Assembly: GCF_000374845.1 (NCBI RefSeq)
Contig: NZ_KB895429.1
Coordinates: 1-64,000 of the forward strand
Direction of reading: 5' to 3'
DNA length: 64,000 bases
Source: Paenibacillus terrigena DSM 21567
Lineage (GTDB): Bacteria > Bacillota > Bacilli > Paenibacillales > Paenibacillaceae
Positions 1 to 8,136 of this stretch are shown piece by piece. Under the pieces are notes generated by a model that saw only the letters and a program-made list of their open reading frames with translations, ran no database searches and was not told the DNA's origin. Every line of letters starts with the position of its first letter. Position 1 is the first letter of the stretch. The position numbers and the translations under genes are program-made.

Positions 1-78
1 GAATAACTCCGCTCGACTTGCATGTATTAGGCACGCCGCCAGCGTTCGTCCTGAGCCAGGATCAAACTCTCCAATAAA
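1..78 (-). rRNA. rrs: 16S ribosomal RNA, 5' end (partial)
   Basis: The reverse complement contains the universal bacterial 16S start, including the 27F primer site AGAGTTTGATCCTGGCTCAG (51-70), followed by the conserved GACGAACGCTGGCGGCGTGC. The mature 5' end is placed at about 78, where TTTATTGGAGAG begins, as is usual in Paenibacillaceae. The gene runs off the window edge. It lies downstream of lysS on the same strand, so an rrn operon follows this gene cluster. Confidence 0.97.
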
Positions 79-147
79 GTGTTTGACTTGCTCATAAACT
101 TGCTAGCGAGATCATTACTGATCTCATGTATTCTTTCAATCATTCGT

Positions 148-167
148 TGTTCAGTTTTCAAAGATCA
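148..167 (-). promoter_or_regulatory. rRNA leader boxA-like antitermination element
   Basis: Read on the minus strand this is TGATCTTTGAAAACTGAACA. It closely resembles the TGTTCTTTGAAAACT block conserved in front of 16S genes in Bacillales, where it takes part in rRNA antitermination and processing. It sits about 70 nt upstream of the 16S 5' end. Confidence 0.6.
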
Positions 168-211
168 ATGTCTTTCTCGTTGTCGCCGTTGTTCTCAGCA
201 GCAACTTTTAT

Positions 212-240
212 AATATATCATGTTTGATTTCATAATGCAA
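212..240 (-). promoter_or_regulatory. Promoter of the rRNA operon
   Basis: On the minus strand a -35 TTGCAT (235-240) and a -10 TATATT (212-217) are separated by 17 bp. An A-rich tract lies directly upstream and looks like an UP element. The start would be about 130 nt before the 16S gene, ahead of the boxA-like leader. The remaining sequence up to lysS (241-385) is AT-rich and may hold a second rrn promoter that I cannot place. Confidence 0.55.
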
Positions 241-385
241 GCTTTTTTTTGAATCTTTTTTAAAATCTCTTTTAAAGAAGATAAGCTGCGATATATTATT
301 GGCCCGTCTCTCTTGGGCGGAATATTAATATAGCACGGACACGAAGTTTGATGCAACAGGTATTATTTTACAAACTAAATCATTC

Positions 386-433
386 TAAAAAAGAGAAAGC
401 AACCTTAGAACGCGTACGCTCCAAGATTGCTCC
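386..433 (-). terminator. Rho-independent terminator after lysS
   Basis: On the minus strand the arm GCAATCTT pairs with AAGGTTGC around a GCGTACGC centre, and the hairpin is followed by a T-rich tail (TTTCTCTTTTTT). It closes the long gene cluster before the rrn promoter. Confidence 0.8.
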
Positions 434-446
434 TTATCACTGCAAA

Positions 447-1979
<1,533 letters not shown>

Positions 1980-2005
1980 TCAAACGTTATACCCTATTAT
2001 AGCAA

Positions 2006-2052
2006 GTAGAAACGCCTTCGGCGTCCTTTTTGTGGACAGAAAGCGTTTCTAC
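2006..2052 (-). terminator. Hairpin between greA and lysS
   Basis: A 10-bp perfect stem (GTAGAAACGC / GCGTTTCTAC) encloses a second small stem. The tail on the minus strand is TTGCTATAAT rather than a T-run, so it may be a weak terminator or an mRNA-stability hairpin. TATAAT at 1996-2001 just after it could be the -10 of a lysS promoter, but no good -35 is present. Confidence 0.45.
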
Positions 2053-2065
2053 ACGAAATTCGAGT

Positions 2066-2542
2066 TTACTTTTTGATATCTACGATTTTATATTGGATAA
2101 TGCCCGCTGGAACGTTAACATCAACTACGGTCCCTTTTTTCTTGCCAAGGATCGCTCTGCCCACTGGGCTTTCATTCGAAATCTTGTTCTGAAGCGGATC
2201 GGATTCTGCTGTACCGACAATGGAATATTCCATCGAATCGCCGAACTCTAAATCCTCCACAACAACTTTGGAACCGATGCTTACTGTATCCACATCAATC
2301 TCATCCTTGTTAATGATGCGCGCGTTGCGAAGCAGCTTCTCCAACGTAATAATACGTCCTTCAATAAATGCTTGTTCGTTCTTCGCATCTTCATATTCGG
2401 AGTTCTCACTGATATCGCCGTAGCCAATTGCGATCTTGATCCGTTCTGCGACTTCGCGGCGCTTCACGGATTTTAGGTTCTCTAATTCTTCCTCCAACCG
2501 TTTCAGACCATCTTGGGTCAGAATTACTTCTTTATCGCTCAT
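2066..2542 (-). CDS. greA: Transcription elongation factor GreA
   Basis: GreA enters the RNA polymerase secondary channel and stimulates cleavage of backtracked transcripts. The 158-residue protein has the expected N-terminal coiled coil (about 1-75, with the acidic tip around [15 protein letters not shown]) and a C-terminal FKBP-like domain with [22 protein letters not shown] precedes the ATG. A consensus sigma-A promoter lies 160 bp upstream. It lies between dusB and lysS, a position where B. subtilis has no greA. Confidence 0.96.
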   Translation of the reverse strand: MSDKEVILTQDGLKRLEEELENLKSVKRREVAERIKIAIGYGDISENSEYEDAKNEQAFIEGRIITLEKLLRNARIINKDEIDVDTVSIGSKVVVEDLEFGDSMEYSIVGTAESDPLQNKISNESPVGRAILGKKKGTVVDVNVPAGIIQYKIVDIKK

Positions 2543-2702
2543 TTTTCACCGATTCTCCTGTCATGTGAGAGATTTTCGCACCCGATACGATTGCAGATAC
2601 GAATCCACTTTCTTATTTAAAAATATATTTCGCTCGGAAATCATGATGACTTGAATCATATAGGACGTACTTCTAAAACCGAGTCAAATTTACTAATGCA
2701 GA

Positions 2703-2731
2703 ATTATAGGGGAAGCCAACCGAAATGTCAA
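2703..2731 (-). promoter_or_regulatory. Sigma-A promoter for greA (and lysS)
   Basis: The minus strand carries TTGACA (2726-2731), a 17-bp spacer and TATAAT (2703-2708), a perfect consensus vegetative promoter. It lies between the dusB stop and greA and should drive greA-lysS independently of the upstream pab/fol operon. Confidence 0.88.
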
Positions 2732-2786
2732 TGACACTTGCTCCACCCTATGAAACCGCTTTATTCGCGAAAAAGTCACGATTTGT

Positions 2787-3803
2787 CTAGTGAACGGCCT
2801 TTTCGCCTTCAACTGAGGCAGCTTGATCGACTTGGTCTAATGATTCGACAAAATGTTCTAAAATTCGTACCATTTCGTCCCGACGCGTTTCTTCCATAAT
2901 AACGTCTTTGATGCGCGCAGCACCCGATAATCCCTTGAGGTACCATGCCAGATGCTTACGCATTTCTTTGACCGCAACCGATTCGCCCTTCAAGGCAACA
3001 AGACGGTCCATATGAAGAATCGCAATCCGGATCTTCTCTTGTGCGGATGGATCAGGCAACAAAATCCCACTCGACAAGTACTCAACCGTACGATATAGCA
3101 TCCACGGATTGCCGAGTGCGCCGCGACCAATCATCACGCCATCACAGCCCGTCTCTTCGAGCATCCGCTTGGCATCCTCTGGTGTAGCTACGTCCCCGTT
3201 CCCGATTACTGGAATGGATACCGCTTGTTTGGCATCTTTAATATATGCCCAGTCAGCCTTGCCCGTATACAATTGCTCCCGCGTACGTCCATGCACGCTG
3301 ATCGCTTGACCGCCTGCACGTTCTACTGCTTTCGCATTCTCTACAACATAGATATGATCGGAATCCCAGCCGATGCGCATTTTCACCGTAACAGGCTTCT
3401 GCACTGCATCAACAACGGCGGATACCATCTCATAAATTTTATTCGGATCGAGGAGCCAGCGTGCGCCTGCATCACACTTGGTAATCTTCGGCACTGGGCA
3501 TCCCATATTAATATCAATAATATCGGCATTGGTCTGCGTATCGACAACTTTCGCCGCTTCGACAAGCGATTCACGGTCTCCGCCAAAAATCTGTAAGCTT
3601 AACGGCTTCTCACGATCATCGACGTAGAGCATTTCAATCGTTCTTTTATTGCCATGCAGAATGGCCTTGTCACTAACCATCTCCGCGCATACCAGACCGG
3701 TACCAAATTCTTTGGCGATAAGACGAAAAGCCGGGTTACACACGCCAGCCATAGGGGCAAGCACAACTTGGTTCTTCATCTCGATATTGCCGATTTTAAG
3801 CAT
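2787..3803 (-). CDS. dusB: tRNA-dihydrouridine synthase, DusB family
   Basis: This FMN enzyme reduces uridines in the tRNA D-loop. The TIM-barrel signature is clear: VVLAPMAGVCNPAFR near the N-terminus, the catalytic cysteine in INMGCPVPKI near residue 101, and the FMN phosphate site with VMIGRGALGNPW near 225. An upstream in-frame ATG (3809) lies only 2 nt from the AAAGAGG ribosome site, so the ATG at 3803 with 8-nt spacing is preferred (339 residues). It follows folK and the small Xre gene as the last member of the pab-fol cluster, the B. subtilis arrangement (yacF). Confidence 0.93.
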   Translation of the reverse strand: MLKIGNIEMKNQVVLAPMAGVCNPAFRLIAKEFGTGLVCAEMVSDKAILHGNKRTIEMLYVDDREKPLSLQIFGGDRESLVEAAKVVDTQTNADIIDINMGCPVPKITKCDAGARWLLDPNKIYEMVSAVVDAVQKPVTVKMRIGWDSDHIYVVENAKAVERAGGQAISVHGRTREQLYTGKADWAYIKDAKQAVSIPVIGNGDVATPEDAKRMLEETGCDGVMIGRGALGNPWMLYRTVEYLSSGILLPDPSAQEKIRIAILHMDRLVALKGESVAVKEMRKHLAWYLKGLSGAARIKDVIMEETRRDEMVRILEHFVESLDQVDQAASVEGEKAVH

Positions 3804-3833
3804 AATCATAACCTCTTTCTAGAATTGCCATAT

Positions 3834-4049
3834 TTATCGCGTGTTCATCGCACCCGTTAATTCTTCCATTGTAATGCCAAGATGTTCTGAAATCCGGATG
3901 AGCAGAGTCTCTTCAGGTCTGCGGTTACCGCGTTCAATGGCGCCAAGTACGGCGACAGAGATATCCATACGGTCCGCAAGCTGCTGCTGCGTAAGGTTTT
4001 TTAATTTGCGGAATGCTCGGATCCGCTGTGCCAATTGATAGTTCTCCAA
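3834..4049 (-). CDS. yazB: Small Xre-family helix-turn-helix protein (YazB-like)
   Basis: A 71-residue protein made almost entirely of a Cro/CI-type HTH domain (LTQQQLADRMDISVAVLGAIERG, shown in part: LTQQQLADRMDI). It starts with TTG, preceded by GGAAAGGAAGG, and overlaps the 3' end of folK by 49 bp, so the two are translationally linked. B. subtilis has the small gene yazB in exactly this place. Its targets are unknown; a local role in the folate/tRNA-modification operon is only an inference from position. Confidence 0.8.
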   Translation of the reverse strand: MENYQLAQRIRAFRKLKNLTQQQLADRMDISVAVLGAIERGNRRPEETLLIRISEHLGITMEELTGAMNTR

Positions 4050-4546
4050 CGGCGAACGCCTTCCTTTCCCTCCAGTTTATCCATAGCATCCTGTACGAAT
4101 TCGTGCAGAGGTCCTGCAGGGATAATGTCTGAGAGCGGAGTCAGCACGAAAAGTCGCTCGTGCATCCTTGGGTGAGGAAGAATCAATGTCTCAGAGTTCC
4201 AAGTAAACAGCTGATTATTCATTAGAATAAAATCTAAATCCAGCGTACGCGGGCCCCAGCGCACATCTCTGACACGACCCAGTTCCTTCTCTGTCTCCAT
4301 TAATACTCGGAGCAGGGCATCGGGTTCAAGGCTAGTGCTAGCGGCAAGCGCCATATTCAGAAATGCAGGTTGATCCACATAACCAAACGGGTCTGTCTCA
4401 TACATGGATGACACACGCAGAACCGTGATCGCCGGATGACGGTCTAGCAGCTCAATCGCCGTCATCAACGTGTGTTCACGGTCCCCTAAATTAGCCCCTA
4501 AAGCAATATAAACCTCAGAATGATCCGAGGGGTTGGAATAAGTCAT
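4001..4546 (-). CDS. folK: HPPK, 6-hydroxymethyl-dihydropterin pyrophosphokinase
   Basis: FolK transfers pyrophosphate from ATP to 6-hydroxymethyl-7,8-dihydropterin, giving the pterin substrate of FolP. The protein opens with YIALGANLGDR, and the signature RWGPRTLDLDFIL lies near residue 95 with HPRMHERLFVL further on. Its 181 residues are a normal length. Unlike folP/pabC, which are almost fused, folK is separated from folB by a 281-bp repeat element. The long 3' overlap with the Xre gene ties expression of the two together. Confidence 0.96.
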   Translation of the reverse strand: MTYSNPSDHSEVYIALGANLGDREHTLMTAIELLDRHPAITVLRVSSMYETDPFGYVDQPAFLNMALAASTSLEPDALLRVLMETEKELGRVRDVRWGPRTLDLDFILMNNQLFTWNSETLILPHPRMHERLFVLTPLSDIIPAGPLHEFVQDAMDKLEGKEGVRRWRTINWHSGSEHSAN

Positions 4547-4576
4547 TGGCTATATTCTCACTTTCTATACATGCGT

Positions 4577-4857
4577 GTTCAAAAAGTCGGCATTTCAGCA
4601 CCTGAAAGTTTCCAGAGGAAACTACATCGAAAGCGTATGCTTAGGTTGCGAGAACCTGAAGGGCCTATGCTTCCGTAGCGAGTTTTTCTTCGAAAAACTT
4701 TTAGGAGGAACGGAGTTTAGTCGAAACCTAAATGAGTACCTGAAATGTTTCCAAAGGAAACATACTTCGTAAGCATAAGTTTTCGAAGGTGAGCGCAAGA
4801 TTCGATGTCGATTATGCTTATTGAATTGCTTCGTGATCAAATGATGACTTTTTGAAC
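4577..4857 (+). repeat. Palindromic intergenic element, copy 1 (long class, 281 bp)
   Basis: Bounded by perfect 12-bp inverted ends GTTCAAAAAGTC (4577-4588) and GACTTTTTGAAC (4846-4857), with imperfect pairing continuing to about 25 bp. The interior is a chain of hairpins: AGTTTCC-AGA-GGAAACT, AGGTT-GCGAG-AACCT, GTTTTTC-TTC-GAAAAAC, a TTTAG/CTAAA stem, and an extra ATGTTTCC-AAA-GGAAACAT stem found only in this copy. Most of it is nearly identical to copy 2. It fills the folB-folK gap, starting 17 nt after the folB stop. No transposase or target duplication is visible. The strand given is an arbitrary element orientation. Confidence 0.9.
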
Positions 4858-4874
4858 TACCTCTACACATCAAT

Positions 4875-5240
4875 CTAACGTCTTGGGCGACAAATTTCAA
4901 CTGTAACGCCTTGAAAATGAATGTCAAAGGGCGGATGCGGCTTAATGACACGCACCGTCAATTCGTTGATCTTAGTATAAGTGGCGAGTACGGTAGATGC
5001 AATATTTTCCGCCAAAGTTTCTATAAGTTGGAAAGATTTCGTCTCGACCACTTCTTTGACCGTGTAGAACACTTCGGCGTAATTCACGGATGCAGTCAAA
5101 TCATCGGTTGATCCAGCTGGATAGAGGTCCATCTTCATCTCCAGATCAACGTAGAAACGCTGGCCTAGCTTACGCTCTTCTTCGAACACGCCGTGATAAC
5201 CGTAGAACTCCATGCGCGTTAATGTCATTGTATCCATCAT
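4875..5240 (-). CDS. folB: Dihydroneopterin aldolase
   Basis: FolB cleaves 7,8-dihydroneopterin to 6-hydroxymethyl-dihydropterin, the step before FolK. The 121-residue size and the motifs FYGYHGVFEEERKLGQRF near the N-terminus (Glu and Tyr of the active site), VNYAEVF in the middle and the basic C-terminus VRVIKPHPP are characteristic. AAGGAG lies 5 nt before the first ATG and 8 nt before a second one, so either may be used. Repeat elements of the same family flank the gene on both sides, separating it from folP and folK. Confidence 0.95.
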   Translation of the reverse strand: MMDTMTLTRMEFYGYHGVFEEERKLGQRFYVDLEMKMDLYPAGSTDDLTASVNYAEVFYTVKEVVETKSFQLIETLAENIASTVLATYTKINELTVRVIKPHPPFDIHFQGVTVEICRPRR

Positions 5241-5272
5241 TTCAGCTCCTTAAGGGTGGGTTGTAAGTGCGT

Positions 5273-5516
5273 GTTCAAAAAGTCGGCATTTCAGCACCTG
5301 AAAGTTTCCAGAGGAAACTGCATCGAAAGCGTATGCTTAGGTTGCGAGAACCTGAAGGGCCTATGCTTCCGTAGCGAGATTTTCTTCGAAAAACTTTTAG
5401 GAGGAACAGAGTTTAGGCGAAACCTAAATGAGTACCGGACTTCGAAGGTGAACGCAAGATTCGATGTTGATTATGCTTCTTGAATGACTTCGTGATCAAA
5501 TGATGGCTTTTTGAAC
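5273..5516 (+). repeat. Palindromic intergenic element, copy 2 (long class, 244 bp)
   Basis: The left end is GTTCAAAAAGTC (5273-5284); the right end GGCTTTTTGAAC (5505-5516) has one mismatch. It is almost identical to copy 1 but lacks the extra GGAAAC hairpin module (about 37 bp). The hairpin TTTAGG-CGAAA-CCTAAA is intact here. It fills the folP-folB gap and starts 16 nt after the folP stop codon. Confidence 0.9.
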
Positions 5517-5532
5517 AACTTCTATAAGGGAA

Positions 5533-6384
5533 TTAGTAAGTCGGCTCTGCGGCGTATAGCATCGCATCACACATATCGACAGTTCGCTTTATCTTCCGTA
5601 CATCATGCACGCGCACGATCTGACAGCCTTGGGCGATACCAAAAGCAACGGTAGCTGCCGTTCCTTCCACGACATCATCGACGGGAAGATCAAGCGCTGT
5701 ACGGATAAATCGTTTGCGGGAGGTTGCGAGCAAAATCGGATACCCAAGTTCATGCAGCTGATCCAGCTGACGCATGAAATATAAGTTTTCCTGATAATCC
5801 TTGGCAAATCCGATCCCTGGATCGACGATAATCTGCTCGTCCGCTACACCAGCAGCGCGAGCAAGCGCAATACTCTCCCGAAGGTCATTCAAAATATCAG
5901 TCATATAGTGGCGATAATCCCGTTCTTCTCGGTTATGCATGAGAATCACCGGACAACCCGCTTGCGCAGCGACGGCAGCCATTTGCGGATCGCGTTTGAA
6001 TCCCCACACATCATTAATGATATGTGCGCCGGCTTCGAGCGCTTGTCGGGCAACTTCAGCTTTGTACGTATCCACAGACAGGATAATCTCTGGCGCTGCT
6101 GCATGGATAGCGTGAACCACGGGGATAACCCGTTCCAGTTCTTCCTCTAATGGTACGGCAGCAAACCCAGGGCGTGTCGACTCCCCACCGATGTCAATGA
6201 TGTCCGCACCCTCGGCCGCAAGCTGCTTCGCATGGGCAACTGCAGCATCGATGGCGTTATAACGTCCACCGTCCGAGAAGGAATCGGGCGTCACATTCAG
6301 AATTCCCATGATTTGTGTCCGGGTTCCAAGGGTTAATGAGGAGGGACCGAGCGAATATTGTCGATGATAGATGGTTGGTTGCAT
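5533..6384 (-). CDS. folP: Dihydropteroate synthase
   Basis: FolP condenses 6-hydroxymethyl-dihydropterin diphosphate with para-aminobenzoate; it is the sulfonamide target. The TIM-barrel motifs are all visible: MGILNVTPDSFSDGG near 26, DIGGESTRPG near 64, the pterin-site INDVWG near 120, VDPGIGFAKD near 190 and TSRKRF near 222. The 283 residues are the usual length. The start ATG lies one base after the pabC stop codon and AAAGGCGGG sits in the pabC end, so the two are translationally coupled. Confidence 0.97.
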   Translation of the reverse strand: MQPTIYHRQYSLGPSSLTLGTRTQIMGILNVTPDSFSDGGRYNAIDAAVAHAKQLAAEGADIIDIGGESTRPGFAAVPLEEELERVIPVVHAIHAAAPEIILSVDTYKAEVARQALEAGAHIINDVWGFKRDPQMAAVAAQAGCPVILMHNREERDYRHYMTDILNDLRESIALARAAGVADEQIIVDPGIGFAKDYQENLYFMRQLDQLHELGYPILLATSRKRFIRTALDLPVDDVVEGTAATVAFGIAQGCQIVRVHDVRKIKRTVDMCDAMLYAAEPTY

Positions 6385-6385
6385 G

Positions 6386-7327
6386 TTATTGTCCCGCCTT
6401 TATATGTAGGTCTATCGCTTGTTGATAGGCCTGGTGTAATTGAAGCGTAATGGTACGAGATGACTCCATAAGCCCTGGATTGCCTGCCGGCTGACGAGAT
6501 TCGGCACGCCACCTGACGCCTTCGAGGTCGTACAGGGTATGAATCGGTACAATCTCTTGGATCGAATTCGTGATGAACACTTCATCGGCATCGAGAAGGG
6601 CTTCCCACGTATAATATCCCTCTTCCACAGCGATGCCTGCCTGCTGCGCCAGCTCCAGCACGAAGCCGCGCGTGATGCCGGGCAGAATGCCAGTATCGAT
6701 CGCAGGGGTACAGCACACGCCGTTCTTCACAAAGAAGACATTGCTGACAATGCCTTCGGTGACGTGACCTGCGGCGTTCAGCATTAAGCCTTCGGCGGGC
6801 GCGCCGTGCGACGCGCGGGCCGAAGGGGTCTCACCGAGCTCACGCTTAGCGAGGATGTTATTCATGTAATGTGCGGATTTGAGACGCACATCGCCTTCTG
6901 GGCTATTGCGGCGCGTGCGCAATAGCTGTAGGGCTTTGCCCTTGGCCGCCAGCGGTGCGGCGGTGGGCAAGGGCTTGGCGTACACGACGACGTTCGGTGT
7001 CGTGTACGTGCTCTCCGGCAGGCCGAGCGCAGCATCGCCAGCCGTGACGGTGTAGCGCACGTAGCCGTCGCGCAGGCCACTGGCCTGCAGCAGCTCGGCG
7101 ACGTGGCGCTGGACCTGCGCGAGCTGTGCGTCGCGCGGGAGCTCGATCCCGACCGCGCGGCAGCCATCCGCGAGGCGGTCTAAATGGCGACTCAGCAGGA
7201 ACGGACGTCCGCCATAGGTGCGGAACGTCTCGAACAAGCTGAGTCCGTACAAAAAGCCATGATCCAGTACCGAGATCATGGCCTCTTGCGGCGAAACGAT
7301 ACGACCGTTAAATCCGATGAGCTGCAT
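6386..7327 (-). CDS. pabC: Aminodeoxychorismate lyase
   Basis: PabC is a PLP fold-type IV enzyme that splits 4-amino-4-deoxychorismate into p-aminobenzoate and pyruvate. LDHGFLYG near the N-terminus, the PLP lysine in RLKSAHYMNN near residue 150, NAAGHVTEGIVSNVFF near 185 and the phosphate-binding GITRG are present. The 313 residues are slightly longer than average because of an Ala/Pro-rich insert and a C-terminal extension. The middle of the gene (about 6780-7180) is visibly GC-richer than its neighbours, with runs such as GCGCGCCG. The gene sits between pabA and folP in one operon. Confidence 0.93.
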   Translation of the reverse strand: MQLIGFNGRIVSPQEAMISVLDHGFLYGLSLFETFRTYGGRPFLLSRHLDRLADGCRAVGIELPRDAQLAQVQRHVAELLQASGLRDGYVRYTVTAGDAALGLPESTYTTPNVVVYAKPLPTAAPLAAKGKALQLLRTRRNSPEGDVRLKSAHYMNNILAKRELGETPSARASHGAPAEGLMLNAAGHVTEGIVSNVFFVKNGVCCTPAIDTGILPGITRGFVLELAQQAGIAVEEGYYTWEALLDADEVFITNSIQEIVPIHTLYDLEGVRWRAESRQPAGNPGLMESSRTITLQLHQAYQQAIDLHIKAGQ

Positions 7328-7330
7328 CGT

Positions 7331-7921
7331 TTACGCTTCACCCGTCGGTGCGCCGACGCGTAATCGCAAGAAATTGCTCAGCATCTGGTGCCCGTGGTCC
7401 GTCATTATCGACTCGGGGTGAAATTGTAGGCCGACAATTGGGTACTCGCGATGCCGTAATCCCATAATCTCGCCGTCCGCTGTCTCGGCTGTAATCTCCA
7501 GACAATCCGGAAGCGATTCCCGCTCCACAATCAACGAGTGATAGCGGGTTGCCGTGAACGGCGAGGGCAGTCCCTCGAACAAGCCTGCACCGTTGTGGTG
7601 CATCTCCGACGTCTTCCCGTGCATCAACTTCTCCGCACGAATGACGTTGCCGCCGAACACTTGTCCAATCGATTGATGACCGAGGCACACGCCAAGAATC
7701 GGTATTTTACCTTTGAAATATGCAATAACCTCCATACTGATGCCCGCTTCATTCGGTGTGCATGGCCCCGGTGAGATCAAGATATGATCAGGCTTCAACG
7801 CCTCAATCCCTGCGATATCAATCTCATCGTTCCGGTGTACGACCACCTCTTCACCCAATTCACCTAAATACTGCACCAAGTTATACGTGAAGGAATCATA
7901 GTTATCGATTACTAAAATCAT
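7331..7921 (-). CDS. pabA: Aminodeoxychorismate/anthranilate synthase, glutamine amidotransferase subunit
   Basis: PabA hydrolyses glutamine and passes ammonia to PabB. It is a class I amidotransferase: [19 protein letters not shown] at the start, [13 protein letters not shown], the nucleophile in [11 protein letters not shown], and the His-Glu pair in LQFHPES. The frame stays open to 7966, but that extension begins in the border of repeat copy 3. The ATG at 7921 matches the family start and has GAGAGGAG upstream. In Bacillales this subunit often serves both PABA and tryptophan synthesis; no trp genes are nearby. Confidence 0.94.
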   Translation of the reverse strand: MILVIDNYDSFTYNLVQYLGELGEEVVVHRNDEIDIAGIEALKPDHILISPGPCTPNEAGISMEVIAYFKGKIPILGVCLGHQSIGQVFGGNVIRAEKLMHGKTSEMHHNGAGLFEGLPSPFTATRYHSLIVERESLPDCLEITAETADGEIMGLRHREYPIVGLQFHPESIMTDHGHQMLSNFLRLRVGAPTGEA

Positions 7922-7960
7922 CTCATCTCTTCTCCTCTCAACTCGTTCTAAATCATGCGT

Positions 7961-8128
7961 GTTCAAAAAGTTGGCTTTTCAGCACCGAGAAGGTTGCGTG
8001 AATCCGAAGAAGGAGGAAACGGAGTGTAGGCAAAACCTACATGAGTACCTGACTTCGAGGATGAACGCAAGATTCGATGTAGAATCACTTCTCGAACTAC
8101 TTCGTGATCAAAAGATAACTTTTTGAAC
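7961..8128 (+). repeat. Palindromic intergenic element, copy 3 (short class, 168 bp)
   Basis: The ends are GTTCAAAAAGT and ACTTTTTGAAC. It lacks the GGAAAC hairpin modules of copies 1 and 2 but keeps the core (AGGAGGAAACGGAGT, a stem-loop, then ATGAACGCAAGATTCGATGT). The core hairpin here is TGTAGG-CAAAA-CCTACA, a compensatory change relative to TTTAGG/CCTAAA. It lies between pabB and pabA, starting 8 nt after the pabB stop. The flanks ATGCGT and TACCTCT are the same as at copy 1, so the element may extend a few bases beyond the inverted ends. Confidence 0.88.
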
Positions 8129-8136
8129 TACCTCTC

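Noticed and set aside
4575-4772. Small plus-strand protein in repeat copy 1
   Set aside because: It follows from the repeat's open frame and is not kept in full between copies. Hairpin conservation explains the sequence better. The frame question is kept as a separate finding.
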